From Saccharopolyspora elongata (lineage in GTDB: Bacteria; Actinomycetota; Actinomycetes; Mycobacteriales; Pseudonocardiaceae): 64,000 nucleotides of DNA. The stretch lies in assembly GCF_004348985.1 (NCBI RefSeq), contig NZ_SMKW01000011.1, forward strand, positions 1 to 64,000, given 5' to 3'. A model generated the notes under the pieces. That model worked only from the letters and a program-made list of their open reading frames with translations, made no database searches and had not been told where the DNA came from. The number at the start of each line of letters is the position of its first letter. The stretch's first letter is position 1. A program made the position numbers and the translations under genes. Below are positions 16,049 to 25,118 of the stretch, piece after piece.

Positions 16049-17281
16049 TCAGAACGAGCGCTGGTCCGGTGGTTCGGCGCCGAGGACGGAGGGGGTGATG
16101 ACCGAGGACTCGCCCCAGACCTCCTCGGTTTCCACCAGCCACGGCGGGATGCGGCGCGCCCCGGACATGTCCTGTCCTCCCGGCGCGAACGGCATCATCG
16201 GCATCATCGGCATGCCGCCGGCGCCGCTGCCCGCCGCGTTGACCGCTCCCGCCGCGGCGCCCAGCACCCCCGCGGCTCCCATCGCGTTCGGCGCCGCAGC
16301 GACGCCGCTCAGCCCGGCCGCCGCCGTCGGGGCGGGCACGGCCGCTCCGCCGCCGAGCGACGCCCCTCCGCCGAGTCCGGGCATCGCGCCGCGCGGCATG
16401 CCGATCGGCTTGGCTTCGTCCTTCTCCTCGTTCGCGGGGTCTTTCGGCTTCCCCCACTCCGGCACCTTCGGCGGCCGGAAGCCGCCGAGCCGTCCCATGC
16501 CCGCGGCCGACGCCGCGGCCAGCCCAGCGGTGAACATGTTGCCGAACAGCGGCGTGCGCGGTTCCGCGCCGGGCTCGGGCTGCTGCCCGGGCTCGGGTTC
16601 CCCTGCCCCGCCGCCGGATCCGTCGTGGCCACCGGTGCCGCCGTCCGCCCCGCCGCCTTCCCCTTCGCCGGGCACCGGCGCGCCCGGCACCTCGGTCTGG
16701 TCCGCCAGCGGCATCCCCTGGTCCGCCGCGCGGTACTGGCCGCCGAGCTCGGTCATCACGGCGATCGCCTTGGCGTGCGCGGCATCCGCGGCCGCCGTCG
16801 CCTGCTGGTGCTCCTGCACCGCCTTCGCCGCATCGGCCTGCCGCTGCCGCAGCTGGGCCACGGCCGCCGGCGAGGCCGACTGGTCGACCTCCAGCGGAGT
16901 GGTGGCCAGCTGCGCGGTCTCCGCGGGCAGCGCCGCGACCTCGACCGCGGGCGGCATCTCGGTGCGGGCCTTCGCCAGCGCGTCGGCCGAGTCGTGCACC
17001 CGGTCGCGGATGGCGAACGCCGCGTCGCCGATCCGGCGGAGCCCGCCGGAAAGGTCGTTGATCATCACCCGGTACTGCTCGGAAGCGCCGCCCCGCCACT
17101 GGTCCTGGAACTTCGCGAGCTTGGCCTCCAGGTTGCCGGCCTGCTCGTGCAGCGCGGCGCCGACACTGTCCCAGGAGTCCGCGGCCGGACGCACCGATGA
17201 GTCGTCGCCTCGTTGCAGCATCGCGAAGAGCTGCGCATGGCTGTAGGCCGAGAAGTTCGTCGGTTCCCGCATCCCGCTCAC
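16049..17281 (-). CDS. PPE-like / WXG-domain ESX substrate, long Gly-Pro-rich C-terminus
   Basis: A 410-residue protein. The N-terminal about 180 residues are helical with a W-R-G turn (FQDQWRGGASEQYRVMI), as in PPE and WXG100 helical hairpins. A low-complexity Gly/Pro/Met-rich middle follows (GAGGMPMMPMMPFAPG). The C terminus ends in PWLVETEEVWGESSVITPSVLG, a tail I recognise from many actinobacterial PPE-like ESX substrates. The GTG at 17281 overlaps the upstream stop (GTGA), so it is coupled to the EspC-like gene; an in-frame ATG lies at 17272. Its likely role is a secreted or surface ESX substrate working with the small partner upstream. Confidence 0.78.
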   Translation of the reverse strand: MSGMREPTNFSAYSHAQLFAMLQRGDDSSVRPAADSWDSVGAALHEQAGNLEAKLAKFQDQWRGGASEQYRVMINDLSGGLRRIGDAAFAIRDRVHDSADALAKARTEMPPAVEVAALPAETAQLATTPLEVDQSASPAAVAQLRQRQADAAKAVQEHQQATAAADAAHAKAIAVMTELGGQYRAADQGMPLADQTEVPGAPVPGEGEGGGADGGTGGHDGSGGGAGEPEPGQQPEPGAEPRTPLFGNMFTAGLAAASAAGMGRLGGFRPPKVPEWGKPKDPANEEKDEAKPIGMPRGAMPGLGGGASLGGGAAVPAPTAAAGLSGVAAAPNAMGAAGVLGAAAGAVNAAGSGAGGMPMMPMMPFAPGGQDMSGARRIPPWLVETEEVWGESSVITPSVLGAEPPDQRSF

Positions 17282-17637
17282 GCCTTCCCCACGCCGGGCA
17301 GGCCGACCGACTGCACGGCCGCGCCGAGCCCGGACAGCGATGCGGTGACCTGGTCGTCGTGCTGCTCGTACGCGGAGAGCACGGTGCCGGTGATCTTCTC
17401 GGCGAAGTCGATCGCCTCCCGGGCCCGGCTCACCAGGCTGCGCATCTCCGCCATCGCCAGGAAGTGGTTCTCCCACAGCGAATGGGCCTCGCCGAACTCG
17501 CCGAGCCGCAGCTCGCGCTCGGTGAGCGAGTCGAGCTGCCCGGCCGGCCGGTCCATCCCGGACAGCTGGGTGGCGAGTTCACCGGCGAACTCCACCAGCG
17601 ACCGCAGGTGGACCGCGAACGACTCGTTGCTGGACAT
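17278..17637 (-). CDS. EspC-like small ESX-associated helical protein
   Basis: A 119-residue all-helical protein (FAVHLRSLVEFAGELATQL, AMAEMRSLVSRAREAIDFAE) with the length and pattern of ESX-1 secretion-associated EspC-type proteins, which pair with a larger PPE/EspA-like partner. It has no W-x-G turn. GGAAAGGG lies about six bases upstream of the ATG at 17637, which I prefer to the ATG at 17643. Its stop overlaps the start of the PPE-like gene by four bases, supporting a heterodimeric secretion pair. Assignment rests on size, fold pattern and context, so the family label is moderate. Confidence 0.65.
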   Translation of the reverse strand: MSSNESFAVHLRSLVEFAGELATQLSGMDRPAGQLDSLTERELRLGEFGEAHSLWENHFLAMAEMRSLVSRAREAIDFAEKITGTVLSAYEQHDDQVTASLSGLGAAVQSVGLPGVGKA

Positions 17638-17874
17638 GGACATCCCTTTCCGCACATCGATGCGACCGCGCACTGCCGACGTCGCCCCGCTCCGGGATCG
17701 CGCACTCGCCTCTCCCACGACCCCGGAGCGGGGCCCTGCCCGCCCGAAAGCTGTTCTCCAAGCGGCGTAGCCGCTTGCGGTGCGGGACTCAGCTCGCACC
17801 GCCGCCGGGTTCTCCGGCTGAGCGCGCCCTTCTGGGCGACTCGGCGAGGCCAGTCCCCGACGCCGCGCAACTCA

Positions 17875-18058
17875 GGGGTCGTTTCAGAACGGCTTCGCCT
17901 GGCTCGTCCCGGAGGTGCCCGGTGTCTGACAGGCGGTGGCGGTTTCGCGCGAAACCGCCACCGAGCCCCACGCGGACGCCGGTTTCGCGCGAAACCGGCG
18001 CCCTGCAACACAGACGGCCACGTCCCGCACATGCCCGCGCGCCAATCTGGAACGACCC
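17875..18058. repeat. Paired-palindrome repeat, copy 2
   Basis: TTTCGCGCGAAA occurs at 17943-17954 and 17983-17994, 40 bp apart. Each is a perfect hairpin core with GGCGG/CCGCC and GCCGG/CCGGC arms. The element starts GGGGTCGTTTCAGA and ends TCTGGAACGACCC, which are imperfect terminal inverted repeats. It fills the gap between the EspC-like gene and the WXG100 gene, whose stop codon at 18059 touches its end. Confidence 0.78.
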
Positions 18059-18388
18059 TCAAGCGCCCTGCTGGAACTTGCCGGCCAGGGCCGAGTCCAG
18101 GGCCGCGCCGTCCATCGCCGAACGGCTCAGCAGCGAGCCGAGGTTGTTGATGATCTGCGTCATCTCGCCCAGCGCACCGCGGAGGTTGGCCTCGGCGGTC
18201 CGCGCGTCGGAACCCGACTGGCTGCCGGACTGGTACCACGTTTCCCGCACCGGGCCCAGCGCGGTGTCCAGCTCCCCGAGCGCGTTGCCGATCGCACCGG
18301 AGTACCGCACCAGCGCGCCGCCCGCGTTGTCCACCGCGCCGAAGTTCATCGCGACGGTGTCACTCGACGGTCCACCTGCGTAGATCAT
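18059..18388 (-). CDS. WXG100-family ESX protein (EsxB-like)
   Basis: A 109-residue small helical-hairpin protein. Its turn region ETWYQSGSQSGSDART has the Trp and a nearby Gly of the WXG100 motif in a relaxed form. The flanking helices (RYSGAIGNALGELDTALG, LRGALGEMTQIINNLGSLL) are amphipathic. ESX systems export such proteins as dimers, and the related gene 340 bp upstream is the natural partner. AGGAAG lies upstream of the ATG. Sequence before the start matches the region in front of the other esx gene, including the end of a TnpB-like frame. The stop lies at the edge of a palindromic repeat, so the C terminus may have been trimmed. Confidence 0.78.
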   Translation of the reverse strand: MIYAGGPSSDTVAMNFGAVDNAGGALVRYSGAIGNALGELDTALGPVRETWYQSGSQSGSDARTAEANLRGALGEMTQIINNLGSLLSRSAMDGAALDSALAGKFQQGA

Positions 18389-18530
18389 GTCTGCTGCTTC
18401 CTACTCGTTGTCGATAGCTGTTCGAGTAGGATGTCTCGCTCTCCGCCGTGCCAACGGCACGGCTGGAGTCCAGGCTGGGCAGTCTCAGCCGATCGGCCAC
18501 CATTCCGCAACCTGCGGCGATGGCTACGCT
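18389..18530 (-). pseudogene. 3'-end remnant of a TnpB-like gene upstream of esx
   Basis: Sequence at about 18381-18520 aligns with 19077-19215, the end of the TnpB-like gene plus the leader of the other esx gene. Shared blocks are CATGTCTG, TCGCTCTCCGCC, GCTGGAGTCC, GGCAGTCT and the CCG-TCGGC stretch after it. In the TnpB frame the remnant reads VADRLRLPSLDSS then AESETSYSNS, matching TDRRPDQTADPG and AESEISN. Nothing upstream continues the gene. It is either a truncated copy or a duplicated leader/right-end element. Confidence 0.6.
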
Positions 18531-18727
18531 TCGCTCCTTCTCCAGGGAACCCCGCACGAACGGTGACGCACCGGCCGAGGCCGATACGTGTGATCCCTGA
18601 GTCTGAAACGGACCGCTACCGGGAACCTCCCGACACCTGACATCCTAGTCGGTCTTTTCAGCCTTGATCAAATGCGGTCAAGAAAACCGCAACTAGTCTA
18701 AAATTTCCCCGGACTGGTCCGTGCGCG

Positions 18728-19084
18728 TCAGCCGTTGAGGCCGGCGATGATGCCGCCCGAGTGCACGGCCGCGGTCGTCTGGTTGATCTGCGCGCTCTGC
18801 TGCTCGGAGAAGCCCGCGTGCTGGTTCATGACCTCGTTGAACTTCGTCGCGATGACCGTCAACGCGTTCTGCGCCCGCTGGATCTTGTCGTTGAGCAGCA
18901 TCTTGTTCTGGTCGAAGGCCAGCCGGGCCGCGCCGTTGAAGTTCTGCGTCGCGCCGACCAGACCCTCCACCTCCGCGTTGAGCTTGGCCATCATCTCGCG
19001 GATCCGCGTAGCCGTGTCGTCGAAGTCGCCGGCCGCCTTGGTCATGATCGCCCGATCGACGACGACACCCTGGGGTGTGCTCAT
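18728..19084 (-). CDS. WXG100-family ESX protein (EsxA-like)
   Basis: A 118-residue WXG100-type protein. The two helices (VVVDRAIMTKAAGDFDDTAT, then AQNALTVIATKFNEVMNQHA) flank a turn reading TQNFNGAARLAFDQ, where Phe-Asn-Gly stands in for Trp-x-Gly. It is the likely heterodimer partner of the 18059 gene and a substrate of the EccB/C/D system here. It starts only about 40 bp after the stop of the TnpB-like gene. A 340-bp gap separates it from the next esx gene, mostly taken by the TnpB-end remnant and an AT-rich stretch near 18640-18715 that could hold a promoter. Confidence 0.82.
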   Translation of the reverse strand: MSTPQGVVVDRAIMTKAAGDFDDTATRIREMMAKLNAEVEGLVGATQNFNGAARLAFDQNKMLLNDKIQRAQNALTVIATKFNEVMNQHAGFSEQQSAQINQTTAAVHSGGIIAGLNG

Positions 19085-19124
19085 GTCTGTAGCCTGCTTC
19101 CTTCCTATTGATCGAAATTGGTCT

Positions 19125-20174
19125 TCAGTTGGATATTTCGCTCTCCGCCCACAACGTAAGCTGGAGTCCTGGATCGGCAGTCTGATCCGGTCGGCGATCA
19201 GTCCGTTGCTGCACGATGCGTTTCACCCTTTGGTATGGGGTGCGCGGGGTGATGTCGGGATCACCCACTCGATGTAGAACGTTGATCGCTGCCGCGTGGT
19301 CTGCCTGCCACACCACCCCGCACCGTGTGCAGTGAAGCCGCTCCCCTTTGCGTTGCCCGAGAACGCCGCAGCAGGGGGCGACTTGTGCGGTGTAGGCCGC
19401 GTTGACCAGCGTGAGCGCAGAACCTCTGCGCTCCGACACGCTCGCGAGCGCCTCGGCGGTGACTCCCTTGGTCCACGCCGCCAAGCGCCGGTTGACGTTC
19501 CGGCCACGCCGAACGCGGCCGGTGAACGTTCTAGTGAGGTCTTCAGCCGCGATCAACGCTGCCTTGTCGACAACAGCATGCACCGCACGAAACGTCGTGG
19601 TACGCACTGTCTGTTGCCATCGGGACGAACGCCGATCCCGTTTGACGGTCCCTAGGTTGTTGCCGACGATCCGGTCTGCTTTGGCGTGATCACCGGCTTC
19701 GCGGGCTTTCTCCGCGACCGACCGGATCTTCGCCCGCCGCGCGTTCTTGACCTTCCGGTAGTCCGACTCGCAGGTCAGCAGCGCACCGAGTTCGGTGCCG
19801 TGGTGCTGACCGTCGGAGTCGGTGAGGACTTTGAGTGCGGTGTACATCCGCTTCCGCTCTGCCTGATCCAAGGTCCGCTGGTGGATGGCCTTGCGTACGG
19901 CTACTTTCGCCGCAGCCCGGTTCGCGGCGATATCCGCGACCGCATCCCGAACCGTCTCCTTCCACGCATTGGCCAACACACCGAAGGCCTCAGCGGTGCC
20001 GTCGGCCATCCACTGGTCGCGAATCGCGCGATCGGAGACGCCTGCTCCATTGACCGAACCGTAGCGCTGCCACACCTCACCACGGACCCGCCCCAACCGG
20101 CGAGCCTGCTCGGCCAACTGCGCGAACTTCCCTGCGTTAAGGCCCTGCGAGTACGCAATTCTGGTCACCTTCAC
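19125..20174 (-). CDS. TnpB-like (IS605 OrfB family) RNA-guided nuclease homologue
   Basis: A protein of about 349 residues related to TnpB. The late RuvC region is clear: a RuvC-II-type Glu in LIAAEDLTRTF, a zinc ribbon (CCGVLGQ then LHCTRCGVVW) and the RuvC-III Asp in QADHAAAINVLHR. I cannot find a convincing RuvC-I G-I-D-x-G motif; the only D-rich candidate is VLTDSDGQHHG. Nuclease activity is therefore doubtful. No TnpA or serine resolvase partner is nearby. The GTG at 20174 gives MKVTRIAYSQGL. It lies between eccC and esxA in the same orientation, so it interrupts the usual eccC-esx order. Its 3' end is duplicated in front of the next esx gene. Confidence 0.75.
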   Translation of the reverse strand: MKVTRIAYSQGLNAGKFAQLAEQARRLGRVRGEVWQRYGSVNGAGVSDRAIRDQWMADGTAEAFGVLANAWKETVRDAVADIAANRAAAKVAVRKAIHQRTLDQAERKRMYTALKVLTDSDGQHHGTELGALLTCESDYRKVKNARRAKIRSVAEKAREAGDHAKADRIVGNNLGTVKRDRRSSRWQQTVRTTTFRAVHAVVDKAALIAAEDLTRTFTGRVRRGRNVNRRLAAWTKGVTAEALASVSERRGSALTLVNAAYTAQVAPCCGVLGQRKGERLHCTRCGVVWQADHAAAINVLHRVGDPDITPRTPYQRVKRIVQQRTDRRPDQTADPGLQLTLWAESEISN

Positions 20175-20383
20175 AAGGCCACCCAGGAGGAGTATTGCGG
20201 CCTCGATCGACCACACTGGACAGTGACATCCCTCTCTAGTCCCGATCGCCGCACAGTGCTGACCGAACGGCCTATCTTCTGCGTGAGGTCGTCTTTGCCG
20301 AGCACGCCGACCATTATGGCCAACCGCGATCAAAGGTGAACGAGAGACATGCACTAGATCCCACCTCCTTTCGCCACCAGACA

Positions 20384-23300
20384 TTAGCGACGTTCGGCGC
20401 GGTCGCCCACGGCAGAACTCACGTCGTCGCCGACGGCACTTTTGCCCGCATCGAACGGAGTCCAGGCCACCTGGACCAGTTCGTGCCCGGCGCGGCGGCG
20501 CACCAGGACCCCGCGCCCGGGCGGTTGCTTGCGCGGCCGGACGTCGCCGAGCAGGGCGCCTTCGTCCCGGCTGCCCGACATCACCAGGCCCGGCGAGCCG
20601 AGCTCCCTGATGCGCTGGATCACCGGGTCGAACATGGCGCGCGCCGCGCCGCCGCTGCCGCGCGCGAGCACCAGGTGCAGGCCGATGTCACGGGCGTGCG
20701 GCAGGAGGTCCAGCAGCGGCAGCAGCGGGTGCGAGACCTTGCCCGGCGAGGCGACGAGCTCGTAGTCGTCGATGAGCAGGAACAGTTCGCGGCCCTGCCA
20801 CCAGTCGCGGCGGCGGAGCTGTTCGGGCGTGATGTCCGGTCCCGGCAGGCGTTCTCGCATGGCCTGGGAGACCTGGGCGACGACGTCGTCGAGGACCGGC
20901 TCGGAACCGGCGTAGCTGAGCAGGTGCTCCTCGGCGACCGCGCCGAGGAGGCCGCGCCGGTAGTCCACCGCGATGATCCGCGCCTCGGCCGGCGTGTAGC
21001 GGTCGGCGATTCCGTGCGCGATGGTGCGCAGCAGCGCGGTTTTCCCGCTCTCCACGTCGGCGAACGCGATGAAGTGCGGTTCCTTGCCGAAGTCGAGGAA
21101 CACCGGCCGGAGGTCGGATTCCGCCACGCCCAGCGGGATCGCGCGGCCGGGCGGCGCGCCGAGCCGGTCGACGGTGATCTCGCGTGGCAGCAGTCGCACG
21201 CGCGGTGCGGGTGGGCCCGGCCAGGCCCGGGAGACTCGGGCGACGAGATCGGCGGTGCCCGTGCCGAGTGTCTCGGCGCGCTGGTCACCGTCCACTCTGG
21301 GCAGTGCACCCAGCATGTGGAGGCGTTCCGGGGTGATGCCCCGGCCGGGCGCTCCGGCGGGCACGTTCTGCGCGGCGCGGCGATCGATCATCGAGTCGCT
21401 CGGGTCGCCGAGCCGCAGTTCGACGCGGGTGCCCATGCTGTCGCGCAATGGCGTCGGCATGCTCAGCCACCAGGTGGTGGAGATGATCACGTGGATGCCG
21501 AAGCCGAGCCCGCGGGTGGCGAGCTTGACCAGCGAGTCTTCCAGGGAGGAGAACTCCTGGCGCACCGTCGCCCAGTCGTCGACGACGACGAAGACGTCGC
21601 CGAATTCGCGTTGTCCGCCGGTGCTTTCGGTGAATTCAGCGCGGCGCTGCCGGAAGGTCTGGATGGAATCGATGCCGTTCTCGGCGAAGAACGCCTCCCG
21701 CTGCTCCAGCAGGGTCGTGGCCTCCGCGACGATGCGCCGGCAGCGCTCCTCGTCCCGCCGCAGGGCGTGGCCGCTGACGTGCGGCAGCCCGGCGATCGAG
21801 CCGAGCGCGCCGCCGCCCATGTCCAGCAGGAAGAACTGCACCTCCTCCGGGGTGTGGGTGAGGGCGAGCGAGGCGATGACGCCGCGCAGGAAGGTGCTCT
21901 TGCCGCTCTGCGGCGCGCCGATGAGCAGGAGGTTGCCCGCCGCGCCGGAGAAGTCCACCCACAGCTGGTCGCGGCGCTGTTCGAAGGGTTTGTCCACTGT
22001 GGCCACCGGGACGGCCAGGTTCGCGTTCCAGCCCCGGGGGCGCAGGCCGCGCTCCGGGTCGAGCTCCAGCGGCGGCAGGAGCTGGTCGAGGGTCGGCGGC
22101 TCGTCCAGCGGCGGGAGCCAGATCGGGTGCGCGGCCGGGCCCTTGCCGATGAGCCTGGACACCATCGCGCCCATGATCGTCTCGCCGGTGCTCTCCCCCT
22201 GCTCCGGCGCCGCGGGTGGCTCGGGCACCGGTTCCGGATCCACGATCTTGTTCAGCCCGAACGGGATCACCCGTCGTCCCGGAGCCAGCGCCGGGGCCGA
22301 ACCTGCCGCCCGGGGCGCGAGTTCCCCGGAGACGTAGGCCGCCTTGAGCCGCCGCAGCGTGTCGGTGTCGCTCTTCAGGTAGGCCGAGCCCGGCACGGCG
22401 GGCAGGTGGTAGGCGTCGGGCACGCCGAGCACGGTCCGGCTCTCCGACGCTGAGAACGTGCGCAGCCCGATCCGGTAGGACAGGTGCGCGTCCAGCCCGC
22501 GCAGACGGCCCTCCTCCAGCCGCTGCGACGCCAGCAGCAGGTGCACCGACAGGCTCCGGCCGAGCCTGCCGATCATCACGAACAGGTCGATGAACTCCGG
22601 CCTGCTGGACAGCAGTTCGCTGAACTCGTCGATGATCACCAGCAGCGCGGGCAGCGGCGCGAGGTCGGCGCCGGATTCGCGGGCCTGCTCGTAATCCCGC
22701 ACCGACGCGTAATTGCCCGCGGCGCGCAGCAACTCCTGGCGGCGCACCAGTTCCCCGTTGATCGCGTCGGCCATCCGGTCGACGAGGGCCAGGTCGTCGG
22801 AGAGGTTGGTGATCACCGCGCAGGTGTGCGGCAGTTCGCTCATCCCGGCGAACGTCGCCCCGCCCTTGAAGTCGATCAGCGCCAGGTTCACCGCCTCCGA
22901 CGAGTGCGTCACGGCGAGCCCGGTGACCAGGGTGCGCAGCAGCTCGCTCTTGCCGGAGCCGGTCGCGCCGATCACCAGCCCGTGCGGGCCCATCCCGCCC
23001 TCGGCGGACTCCTTGATGTCCAGTTCCACCGGCAGCCCGTCGGGATCGAGCCCGAGCGGGACGCGCAGCCGCTCGCGGGTGGTGCGGGTGCGCCAGGTGA
23101 CCGCCGGGTCGGTGTCGCGCGGATCGCCGATGCCGAGCAGGTCGGCGAGCCCGAAGGTGGTGGACATCGGCGTCTCGGCGCCGGCGGTGCCCGGTGAGTG
23201 CCACGGGGCCATCGACCTGGCCAGCGTCTCGGCGGCGGTGGCGCTCAACCGGTCCGGCTCGCCGATGTAGCGGAAGCCGACCTCGTCGTCGCGGCCGACC

Positions 23301-24376
23301 AGCATGCCCACGAAACCGTCGGAGACGTGCAGGAACAGGGCGTTCGCCCGCGATTCGGCGGGCGGCAGCTCGGACAGCTCGATCACGGTGACGCCCTGCC
23401 GCTCGGCATCTGGCGGCACCCGGCCGCCGTCGGCGATCACCACGACGTGCGGCCGGTCGGCGTCGCCCTGCCTGCCGAACGCCGCGCGCTCGCCGAAGTC
23501 GTCGCCGAGCAGCTCCGCGAGCGCGCCCATGTCACCGGCCGCCAGCCGGGCCGGTCCCGCCGCGTCGGGATCGCTGTCGTCTTGGGCGTGCGGCAGCCAC
23601 TTCACCCAGTCCCAGTCGGCCCACCGCCGCGGCCCCAGGCACAGGCCGATCCGCAGGTCGTTCGGGGACTGGAAGGTGACGGCCTGGGCGAGCACCGCGC
23701 GCACCAGCTCGATGACCTCGTCGCGCTGCCCGCTGACGCCGATCCGGGCGTAGCCGCGCAGCGCGATGGCCACCGGCAGGTCGGCCACCGTCGAGTAGGT
23801 GCGGATGAAATGCCGCAGCGCGGTGGAGGAAACCGGGTCGAGGTCCTCCAGCGGCGCGGTCTGCGGGGCGCGCAGCGGGGTGGCCAGCTGCTGGGGCCCG
23901 CGGCCGATGCGCACCTGCCCGAAGTGCGGGTCGCGCCTGCGCCGCTCCCAGCGCCGCGTGGTCGGCACGAGGGTCCACAGGTCCTCCGGTTCGGGCTGGG
24001 CGAACAGCAGCGCGGCGCGCTGCGCCTCGGCGGTTTCGCGCACCTGCTTGCGCAGCCCGGCGAGGTAGCGCTGGTAGTCGCGGCGCTCCTCGTTGATCTT
24101 CGCCTTGGTGGACTGCCGCCCGCCGGCCAGCGACATCGTGATCATGCCGATCATCACGACCAGGAACAGGCCGCCGAAGAGGTAGGTCATCGGGCCGCCG
24201 GATCGTCCGATGTAGACGAACGACATGGCGCCCATGCCCAGCATCATCGGCACCATGAACAGCAGCTGCATCCAGGACTGGCCGCCCTTGACCAGGCTGG
24301 GCGGCGCCTGCAGCACGATCTCGCCGGTGTGCTGCTCCGGCGCGCGCCCCGGGCGCAGCGCTGGTTGGGTCCGCAT
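20384..24376 (-). CDS. eccC: EccC, FtsK/SpoIIIE-type ESX motor ATPase
   Basis: A 1330-residue fused EccC, equal to EccCa plus EccCb in one chain. Two membrane helices lie at about residues 35-85 (MQLLFMVPMMLGMGAMSFVYI, TYLFGGLFLVVMIGMITMSL). Three P-loop domains follow: GATGSGKSELL at about residue 470, GAPQSGKSTFL at about 815 and FADVESGKTALL at about 1100. The first ATPase should drive transport, and the later ones bind WXG100 C-terminal signals. The ATG at 24376 gives the family start MRTQPALRPGRAPEQ. The open frame extends upstream but is not gene-like. It is divergent from the 24509 gene, with a 132-bp shared promoter gap. Confidence 0.95.
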   Translation of the reverse strand: MRTQPALRPGRAPEQHTGEIVLQAPPSLVKGGQSWMQLLFMVPMMLGMGAMSFVYIGRSGGPMTYLFGGLFLVVMIGMITMSLAGGRQSTKAKINEERRDYQRYLAGLRKQVRETAEAQRAALLFAQPEPEDLWTLVPTTRRWERRRRDPHFGQVRIGRGPQQLATPLRAPQTAPLEDLDPVSSTALRHFIRTYSTVADLPVAIALRGYARIGVSGQRDEVIELVRAVLAQAVTFQSPNDLRIGLCLGPRRWADWDWVKWLPHAQDDSDPDAAGPARLAAGDMGALAELLGDDFGERAAFGRQGDADRPHVVVIADGGRVPPDAERQGVTVIELSELPPAESRANALFLHVSDGFVGMLVGRDDEVGFRYIGEPDRLSATAAETLARSMAPWHSPGTAGAETPMSTTFGLADLLGIGDPRDTDPAVTWRTRTTRERLRVPLGLDPDGLPVELDIKESAEGGMGPHGLVIGATGSGKSELLRTLVTGLAVTHSSEAVNLALIDFKGGATFAGMSELPHTCAVITNLSDDLALVDRMADAINGELVRRQELLRAAGNYASVRDYEQARESGADLAPLPALLVIIDEFSELLSSRPEFIDLFVMIGRLGRSLSVHLLLASQRLEEGRLRGLDAHLSYRIGLRTFSASESRTVLGVPDAYHLPAVPGSAYLKSDTDTLRRLKAAYVSGELAPRAAGSAPALAPGRRVIPFGLNKIVDPEPVPEPPAAPEQGESTGETIMGAMVSRLIGKGPAAHPIWLPPLDEPPTLDQLLPPLELDPERGLRPRGWNANLAVPVATVDKPFEQRRDQLWVDFSGAAGNLLLIGAPQSGKSTFLRGVIASLALTHTPEEVQFFLLDMGGGALGSIAGLPHVSGHALRRDEERCRRIVAEATTLLEQREAFFAENGIDSIQTFRQRRAEFTESTGGQREFGDVFVVVDDWATVRQEFSSLEDSLVKLATRGLGFGIHVIISTTWWLSMPTPLRDSMGTRVELRLGDPSDSMIDRRAAQNVPAGAPGRGITPERLHMLGALPRVDGDQRAETLGTGTADLVARVSRAWPGPPAPRVRLLPREITVDRLGAPPGRAIPLGVAESDLRPVFLDFGKEPHFIAFADVESGKTALLRTIAHGIADRYTPAEARIIAVDYRRGLLGAVAEEHLLSYAGSEPVLDDVVAQVSQAMRERLPGPDITPEQLRRRDWWQGRELFLLIDDYELVASPGKVSHPLLPLLDLLPHARDIGLHLVLARGSGGAARAMFDPVIQRIRELGSPGLVMSGSRDEGALLGDVRPRKQPPGRGVLVRRRAGHELVQVAWTPFDAGKSAVGDDVSSAVGDRAERR

Positions 24377-24508
24377 CGGTTCTACTCCCCGGGCTCGGAA
24401 CGCGTGCCGGTCCCGAGTGTGGTCATCTCCGCCGCTGCGCAGGTGGGTACTTTTGCCGTCCACCTGAGATCCCGGCGGACCTACGCTCGCGGGGAATGGA
24501 GGTGCGGG

Positions 24509-25099
24509 ATGGACACCAGTCAGGTCACCGCGATCATCAGGGCGGGGCTGTCGTTGCTGGCCCAGACGATCAGCGACGTCACCGGCGACCCGGGAGAGCT
24601 GCGGTCCAAGGCGCGGGACTGCGCGGTGTGCGCCGAGCAGGTGGGGGCCGCCGCGTCGGCGACCGGGCGGATCGTGACCCAGCTGGGCGAGACCTGGAAC
24701 GGCCGGGGCTACGACGCCTGCCGGCAGACGTCCGACAACTTCGTCGACCAGCTCAACAACGCCCTGAAAGTGGCGCTGGAGAAGGAAAGCCAGCGGCTCA
24801 CCGCCGCCTCGGACGCGCTGGTGAAGGCGCGCAACACCGCGCAGGCGCAGAAGAAGGGCTTCTTCGAGACGGCGATGGACATCGTGCAGCGGATGATGGA
24901 TGCCATCAGGGCGGCGCACTCGATGTCCTCGCCGTGGCGCGAGGCGGCCATCGCGCTGGCCATCATGAACGCGGTCGTGCAGGCGCTCCAGGCGAAGTCC
25001 CAGGCCGAGGCGGACGCCGAGCAGACCAGGAACGAGCTCAGCCAGACACTGTCCACCTTGTTCGCCGACAGCGGCGCACCCGCCGCGGTGGCCGCCTGA
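24509..25099 (+). CDS. WXG100-like helical protein, extended (ESX substrate candidate)
   Basis: A 196-residue helical protein. Residues of about 40-95 contain a W-N-G turn (GETWNGRGYDACRQTSDNF) between amphipathic helices, so the first half is WXG100-like. The second half adds long helices with a hydrophobic stretch (FFETAMDIVQRMMDAIRAA, WREAAIALAIMNAVVQALQA). GGAGG sits about ten bases before the ATG at 24509. It heads a rightward operon with the EbfC-like protein and eccD and is divergent from eccC, so it is likely an exported ESX protein or a chaperone-like partner. I cannot place it in a named Esp family. Confidence 0.72.
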   Translation: MDTSQVTAIIRAGLSLLAQTISDVTGDPGELRSKARDCAVCAEQVGAAASATGRIVTQLGETWNGRGYDACRQTSDNFVDQLNNALKVALEKESQRLTAASDALVKARNTAQAQKKGFFETAMDIVQRMMDAIRAAHSMSSPWREAAIALAIMNAVVQALQAKSQAEADAEQTRNELSQTLSTLFADSGAPAAVAA

Positions 25100-25118
25100 A
25101 CCGAACGGGACATCGCCG

